A stretch of DNA of 64,000 nt. Source: Chryseobacterium defluvii. Lineage in GTDB: Bacteria; Bacteroidota; Bacteroidia; Flavobacteriales; Weeksellaceae. Below the pieces are notes generated by a model. The model saw nothing but the letters and a program-made list of their open reading frames with translations. It was not told the origin of the DNA and searched no databases. The position numbers were made by a program, and so were the translations under genes. Below are positions 59,575 to 64,000 of the stretch, one piece after another. Each line of letters begins with the position of its first letter. The stretch's first letter is position 1. The DNA lies in NCBI RefSeq assembly GCF_003634775.1, contig NZ_RBXB01000003.1, forward strand, positions 496,001 to 560,000, read 5' to 3'.

Positions 59575-62145
59575 GATGGAATTAAGCTTCATTAAAGCTT
59601 CAATAGGAGTCAAAGTATTGATATCAATCTTTGTCAGCTCTTCCCGGATGTTTTCCAGGACAGGATCATCCAGCTGGAAGAAAGAAAGCTGCATATTTTC
59701 CTCCGTTACTCTTTTTATAGCATCTGAGGAAGAATTTCCTCCCTGCGAACGGCTGGCTTCCAGGGTTTTCAGGATTTCATTCGCCCTGTTCACCACTTTT
59801 GCAGGCATTCCCGCCAATTTGGCAACATGAATCCCGAAACTGTGCTCACTGCCTCCCGGAATAAGTTTTCTTAGGAAAATGATATTTCCTTTATTCTCCT
59901 GAATGGAAACATGAAAATTCTTTACTCTTTCAAAATTCACCGTCATCTCATTCAGCTCATGATAATGTGTTGCAAATAACGTTTTTGCCTGAGTGGGATG
60001 CTGATGAAGATATTCCGCAATGGCCCACGCGATGGAAACCCCATCATAAGTGGAAGTTCCACGCCCGATTTCATCTAACAGGATAAGACTTCGGTCTGAA
60101 ATATTATTCAGGATATTGGCCGCCTCATTCATTTCCACCATGAAGGTAGATTCTCCAGCCGAAATATTATCTGTGGCACCAACCCTTGTGAAAATTTTAT
60201 CCAACATTCCGATTTCAGCATGTTTGGCAGGAACAAAACTTCCGATCTGGGCCAAAAGACAAACAATTGCTGTCTGACGAAGGATGGCCGATTTACCCGC
60301 CATGTTCGGTCCTGTAACCATAATGATCTGTTGGGTATCCTTATCTAAAAAAATATCATTCGGGATGTATTTTTCTCCTAAAGGAAGAGCGTTTTCAATA
60401 ATCGGATGTCTTGCTTCCTTAAGATCAATGGAATAACCGTCATTTAAAACAGGCTTCGTATAACTTTCAGAGACAGCAAGTTCGGACAACCCTACGGCAA
60501 CATCCAATTGCGCAATAATATTGGAGTTTTCCTGGATCTGATCAATATAAACCATTGTCTCCCCACAAACATTTCTGTAAAGCTCATTTTCCAGAACCCC
60601 GATTTTTTCTTCAGCACCAAGAATCTGATTTTCATATTCCTTTAGTTCTTCAGTGATGTAGCGTTCTGCATTGACAAGGGTCTGTTTTCTCACCCAGTCA
60701 CCAGGAACTTTATCTTTATGGGTATTACGAACTTCAATAAAATATCCGAAAACGTTATTAAAATCTATTTTAAGACTGGTAATTCCAGTTCTTTCTACTT
60801 CCCTCTGACACATTTCATCAAGGAAACCGCGTCCTTTGCTCTGAAGGTTTCTCAATCTGTCCAACTCCTCGGAAATCCCTTCTTTAATAATATTTCCTTT
60901 AGAGACATTTACCGGAAGCTCTTCATTAAGACGTTCCTGTAAAAATTTTATTAATTCTTCCAGATCATATAAAGGTTCCAGCCACGCCATTACATCTGCA
61001 TGTGGATGAAGCAAAGCTTTGATCTGATGAATATTGATTAAACTCTGACGAAGGTATCCTAATTCTTTAGGGGAAATTTTTTCGGCAGCCAGTTTTCCCA
61101 TCAAACGATCAAGGTCGGAGATCGATTTCAGAAGCTGACCAATTTCGTATTTCAAATGATCATTTTCGTTAAAAAAGTCAATCAGAGACAATCTTCTGTT
61201 GATTTCATTCACGGATTTCAAAGGAAGAATGATCCTCCTTCTCAACAATCTTCCTCCCATTGGAGTAGACGTTTTATCAATAATATCCAACAATGATTTT
61301 CCCTGCGGGTTGCTGGAATAGACGATTTCCAGATTCCTCAACGTGAAGTTATCCATCATCAGGAAATCTTCCTGGGGGATGATCTGAATCTTCGTAATAT
61401 GAGAAAGGAGCTTATGGTGTGTATCTTCTACCAAATAGGCAAAAATGGCTCCTGCAGCTGTAATTGCAAGCGGTAAAGCTTCAACACCGAAACCTTTTAA
61501 AGAATTGGTTTTGAACTGGTTGGTAAGTTTTTCGTAGGCAAAATTATATTGAAAAGCCCAGTCTTCCAGTTTAAAAGCATTTTTATTTTTAAGCTGCTCG
61601 GGGATCTGTACACTTCTCTGATAAATGATTTCACTTGGATCAAAAGTATTGACAATATGAAGCAGCTTATCCAAATTTCCTTCACTTACCAAAAACTCTC
61701 CTGTTGAAATATCCACCAGAGCAATCCCGAATTTCTCCTTTTCTTTATGCAGAGAAAGCAGAAAATTATTTTTTTTGGAATTCAGAACCTGATCGTTAAA
61801 GGTAACTCCGGGAGTAACCAATTCCGTTACTCCTCTCTTCACAATTCCTTTCACCATTTTAGGGTCCTCCAGCTGATCACAGATGGCAACCCTCATTCCT
61901 GCTCTTACCAGTTTGGGTAAATAAGAATCTATGGAATGGTGTGGGAATCCGGCCAGTTCGGTATGGCTGTCACCGTTGGCTCTTTTGGTAAGGACAATTC
62001 CAAGGATCTGCGAGGTTTTAATGGCATCCTGCCCGAAAGTTTCATAAAAATCTCCCACACGGAATAGTAACAGCGCATCAGGATATTTCGCCTTGATGGT
62101 ATTATATTGTGTCATTAACGGGGTTTCTTTTTTCACCTTTGCCAT
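59554..62145 (-). CDS. mutS: DNA mismatch repair protein MutS
   Basis: An 863-residue mismatch-recognition ATPase. The start LMTQYNTIKAKYPDALLLFR precedes the mismatch-binding motif RVGDFYETFGQDA with the intercalating Phe and Glu (GDFYE). The core and clamp domains follow (TLRNLEIVYSSNPQGKSLLD, STPMGGRLLRRRI). The ATPase domain has Walker A TGPNMAGKSAILRQTA, Walker B SLILLDEIGRGTSTYDGVSI and the ATHYHEL loop. The C-terminal helix-turn-helix ends at IKKMIGG. Length typical for Flavobacteriia. Monocistronic. Confidence 0.97.
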   Translation of the reverse strand: MAKVKKETPLMTQYNTIKAKYPDALLLFRVGDFYETFGQDAIKTSQILGIVLTKRANGDSHTELAGFPHHSIDSYLPKLVRAGMRVAICDQLEDPKMVKGIVKRGVTELVTPGVTFNDQVLNSKKNNFLLSLHKEKEKFGIALVDISTGEFLVSEGNLDKLLHIVNTFDPSEIIYQRSVQIPEQLKNKNAFKLEDWAFQYNFAYEKLTNQFKTNSLKGFGVEALPLAITAAGAIFAYLVEDTHHKLLSHITKIQIIPQEDFLMMDNFTLRNLEIVYSSNPQGKSLLDIIDKTSTPMGGRLLRRRIILPLKSVNEINRRLSLIDFFNENDHLKYEIGQLLKSISDLDRLMGKLAAEKISPKELGYLRQSLINIHQIKALLHPHADVMAWLEPLYDLEELIKFLQERLNEELPVNVSKGNIIKEGISEELDRLRNLQSKGRGFLDEMCQREVERTGITSLKIDFNNVFGYFIEVRNTHKDKVPGDWVRKQTLVNAERYITEELKEYENQILGAEEKIGVLENELYRNVCGETMVYIDQIQENSNIIAQLDVAVGLSELAVSESYTKPVLNDGYSIDLKEARHPIIENALPLGEKYIPNDIFLDKDTQQIIMVTGPNMAGKSAILRQTAIVCLLAQIGSFVPAKHAEIGMLDKIFTRVGATDNISAGESTFMVEMNEAANILNNISDRSLILLDEIGRGTSTYDGVSIAWAIAEYLHQHPTQAKTLFATHYHELNEMTVNFERVKNFHVSIQENKGNIIFLRKLIPGGSEHSFGIHVAKLAGMPAKVVNRANEILKTLEASRSQGGNSSSDAIKRVTEENMQLSFFQLDDPVLENIREELTKIDINTLTPIEALMKLNSIKKMIGG

Positions 62146-62292
62146 GTAAATGTCTCTTGAAATTTAGGATGGTAAAAGTAAGAATAAAAAACAAAATGAT
62201 TAAAACCCTTTAGAGTGAATTCAATGTTTTAACCGTAAATATTCCCACAGATTTTTAAAATTATTTAGAAAGAATTCTGCTTTATTTGAAAC

Positions 62293-62667
62293 TTATTCGC
62301 TACAATATAATGTATCAAAATCTACATATAATTGAGTAGAACCTGAATTACCTACTGTCATCCATTTGTAATTTGTAAGTACATATGTATTTCCCTTATC
62401 TAATTGTACCCATTCATCAATGCCTTTTGCAGCATTCTTTAAATCATTTTTCGCGAATAAACCAATAGGAGCAGCATAACTTCTTCCTTTTACTAAATAC
62501 TTACATTTATCCACAGAAATCAATGAATCAATTTCACTTTGCAAAACAAACTTTGATTTTGTAAGTGTCGGAAATACTTTATTCATTTTCATAGGAGTAT
62601 AAGAACTTTGACAGCTAAAAAAAGAAATTAAAAATGTAAAAAATAAACTTAAATAATTTGATTTCAT
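62293..62667 (-). CDS. Small uncharacterised lipoprotein
   Basis: A 124-residue lipoprotein from the Met at 62665-62667 (MKSNYLSLFFTFLISFFSCQ, lipobox FFSC); the frame extends three codons upstream. The mature part contains VFPTLTKSKFVLQSEIDSLI, CKYLVKGRSYAAPIGLF and VQLDKGNTYVLTNYKWMTVG, ending in VDFDTLYC with a second Cys. I do not recognise a family. Single minus-strand gene between mutS and the cupin gene. Confidence 0.7.
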   Translation of the reverse strand: MKSNYLSLFFTFLISFFSCQSSYTPMKMNKVFPTLTKSKFVLQSEIDSLISVDKCKYLVKGRSYAAPIGLFAKNDLKNAAKGIDEWVQLDKGNTYVLTNYKWMTVGNSGSTQLYVDFDTLYCSE

Positions 62668-62762
62668 AATCTTCATTAAATTTAATTAACACAATGTGAT
62701 AAGATTTTTGGTGGCATAGAAATATAGCCAATCATCTGTAAAATCTGTGAGATAAAAAATGC

Positions 62763-63632
62763 TTAACCAGAATTTTTTGCTAAAGCCTTCGAACTTTTCT
62801 TATATGCCCATTTTTGCTTGTAATCCACCCATTTAGCTTTAAAAATTTTTCGCATTAATTTATCTGTATATCGCATAATGAAAACATGATACAGCATGCT
62901 GGCAAAAACTTTAGGCTTATTAGGCAATGCCCGAAGTGACAGGGAGAACCCGGGTTCCAGGTACCTGTTAAAGTGCCAGAAAGCACCAGGAATGAAAAGG
63001 GCATCTCCATGCTCCATAAAGATTTCATATCCCTGGGCATATTTCAAAGCAGGAAATTTTTCATAATCCGGATTTTCAAAATCCACTTCATAGACTGTAT
63101 GAACAGAAAGGGGAACTTTATATAAAAATGGAGACTGTTTCTGATCGAACAATAATATCCTTTTCTTTCCTTCAAAATGAATATGGAGAAAATCTCCCAG
63201 GTCTACATCATAATGCATAAGAACGTGAGCTTCACTTCCGCCAAAGAATAAGGTGGGGAGTCTTTTAAAAAATTTCATTCCCAAATCCGGATACGTAAAG
63301 TTTTTCAGCAGTTCAGGAAGTCTGTCTGTAATAATATAAAAAAAGATTCTTAGATCCGACGGCTTACTTTTGATGGTATCAATGTACTCTTTCATTTTCA
63401 TATGCGTTACCGGAGCATCTGAACTTTTGGAAGCATCGGCCGGTTTATTGTCATATAAAGGTACATCCTGGTCCCCGGCTTTTTCACGGATATAAGCAAG
63501 ATTCCATTGATCATAAGCGTCCCACCGGCTCGCAAAATTCTTGATCAGCAACGGCTTATGCTTTTTAAAATAATTTCTCTGAAAATCATCTTTACTGATA
63601 TCATTTACTACATCTACGTTCTTGAGGATCAT
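62763..63632 (-). CDS. Cupin-like (JmjC-type) domain protein
   Basis: A ~289-residue protein of the cupin_8/JmjC-like family of 2-oxoglutarate/Fe(II) oxygenases. The frame reaches 63680, but the Met at 63630-63632 (MILKNVDVVNDISKDDF) is the more usual start. Motifs: YFKKHKPLLIKNFASRWDAY, metal-type HxD pair in VLMHYDVDLGDFLHIHFEGK, RILLFDQKQSPFLYKVPLSV, and MEHGDALFIPGAFWHFNRYL, with the distal His. Members include protein or tRNA hydroxylases; the substrate is unknown here. Divergent from the bestrophin gene. Confidence 0.88.
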   Translation of the reverse strand: MILKNVDVVNDISKDDFQRNYFKKHKPLLIKNFASRWDAYDQWNLAYIREKAGDQDVPLYDNKPADASKSSDAPVTHMKMKEYIDTIKSKPSDLRIFFYIITDRLPELLKNFTYPDLGMKFFKRLPTLFFGGSEAHVLMHYDVDLGDFLHIHFEGKKRILLFDQKQSPFLYKVPLSVHTVYEVDFENPDYEKFPALKYAQGYEIFMEHGDALFIPGAFWHFNRYLEPGFSLSLRALPNKPKVFASMLYHVFIMRYTDKLMRKIFKAKWVDYKQKWAYKKSSKALAKNSG

Positions 63633-63687
63633 CTTTTTTAATTTATGCCGAATAAAAATACTGCTTTTTTTGAAATTCATAAAAATT

Positions 63688-63695
63688 TATCTTTG
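63688..63695 (+). promoter_or_regulatory. -7 element of the bestrophin gene
   Basis: TATCTTTG matches TAnnTTTG exactly, 19 bases before the ATG. A TTG at 63670-63672 lies 15 bases upstream, a little short for a -33 partner. Confidence 0.45.
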
Positions 63696-63713
63696 TGCTA
63701 CGAAACCCAAATT

Positions 63714-64000
63714 ATGAGAGCCTACAATACCAAGCACTTTCTGAAAATTCTTTTCAGCCTTCACAAAAGCGATACGTTAAAAATGCTCTTCCCTACCATG
63801 CTTGCAGTAGGAGCCTATTCTTATGGAATCGCGTATCTTGAGTTGGAATATTTCCATCTGACTTCAAAATCCAAGGTGAGCAATGTGGGATTATTTCACA
63901 CGTTATTGGGCTTTGTGCTGTCTTTATTGTTGGTTTTCAGAACAAATACAGCGTATGACAGGTGGTGGGAAGGAAGGAAGCTTTGGGGAAAACTGGTGAA
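63714..64000 (+). CDS. Bestrophin-family channel (3' end outside window)
   Basis: The first 95 residues of a bestrophin-type anion channel. Seen: MRAYNTKHFLKILFSLHKSD, a first membrane helix (LFPTMLAVGAYSYGIAYLEL), a second (GLFHTLLGFVLSLLLVFRTN) and the highly conserved FRTNTAYDRWWEGRKLWG motif that lines the neck in bacterial bestrophins. The frame is open to the window edge. The gene is divergent from the cupin-like gene. Confidence 0.92.
   Translation, partial: MRAYNTKHFLKILFSLHKSDTLKMLFPTMLAVGAYSYGIAYLELEYFHLTSKSKVSNVGLFHTLLGFVLSLLLVFRTNTAYDRWWEGRKLWGKLV

Noticed and set aside
1..64000. CRISPR arrays, tRNA or rRNA genes, integrated phage
   Set aside because: No regularly spaced short repeats, no cloverleaf or rRNA sequence and no phage structural or integrase genes were found on reading; the tailspike-like gene is isolated.

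Overview
The window looks like the chromosome of a Flavobacteriia bacterium of the Chryseobacterium type. It is AT-rich. Intergenic regions carry the Bacteroidota -7 promoter element TAnnTTTG. Several secreted proteins end in type IX secretion (T9SS) sorting domains, and many lipoproteins and DUF families typical of this group are present (DUF4919, DUF4382, DUF6122, YARHG). I saw no tRNA, rRNA, CRISPR array or intact insertion sequence. Genus placement rests on gene content and recalled sequence similarity, not on a database search.

Layout. 1-9.6 kb is mostly housekeeping and ion handling: glutamate dehydrogenase (5' end outside the window), a Kir-type K+ channel, truncated haemoglobin, a Ca2+/H+ exchanger, AlkD-like repair, a Na+/H+ antiporter and HflX. 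9.7-14.1 kb holds a LytTR response regulator followed by a three-gene unit of surface or secreted proteins, including an 839-residue repeat protein. 14.1-19.5 kb has a META lipoprotein, an S46 dipeptidyl-peptidase (DPP7-type pocket), a YdeI-like protein and a phage-tailspike-like beta-helix protein. 19.7-22.8 kb is one stand-alone adenylation-carrier-reductase (A-T-R) NRPS-like enzyme with a long AT-rich leader. 23.3-34.9 kb contains ComM, a T9SS cargo protein, an ECF sigma factor with a membrane/beta-barrel partner, lipoproteins, CsaA, an exonuclease, a DUF59 Fe-S protein, a sulfurtransferase, an HMG-CoA-lyase-like enzyme and PepT.

34.9-52.2 kb is the most unusual region. A minus-strand operon encodes a coiled-coil secreted protein, a subtilisin-like T9SS protease, a second T9SS protein and a 3412-residue SpvB/VCBS/Rhs polymorphic toxin with an unrecognised C-terminal tip, then a small lipoprotein that is a good immunity candidate. 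Just downstream lies an orphan tip: a shrunken second copy of the Rhs core end, followed by a decayed toxin domain. Pieced together across frames, this domain reads as a Streptomyces-type microbial transglutaminase, with the Cys, Asp and His catalytic positions all still visible. A small intact signal-anchored ORF follows and could be its cognate immunity protein. I take this to be a displaced transglutaminase toxin module, the best candidate here for something undescribed.

52.8-64 kb returns to ordinary genes (ThiL, thioesterase, flavoprotein, YARHG lipoprotein, thiol-redox proteins, MutS, cupin, bestrophin). The exception is a pair of ~50-residue bacteriocin-like peptides with double-glycine-type leaders and Cys-rich cores ending in YCC, encoded between the TlpA-like gene and mutS.
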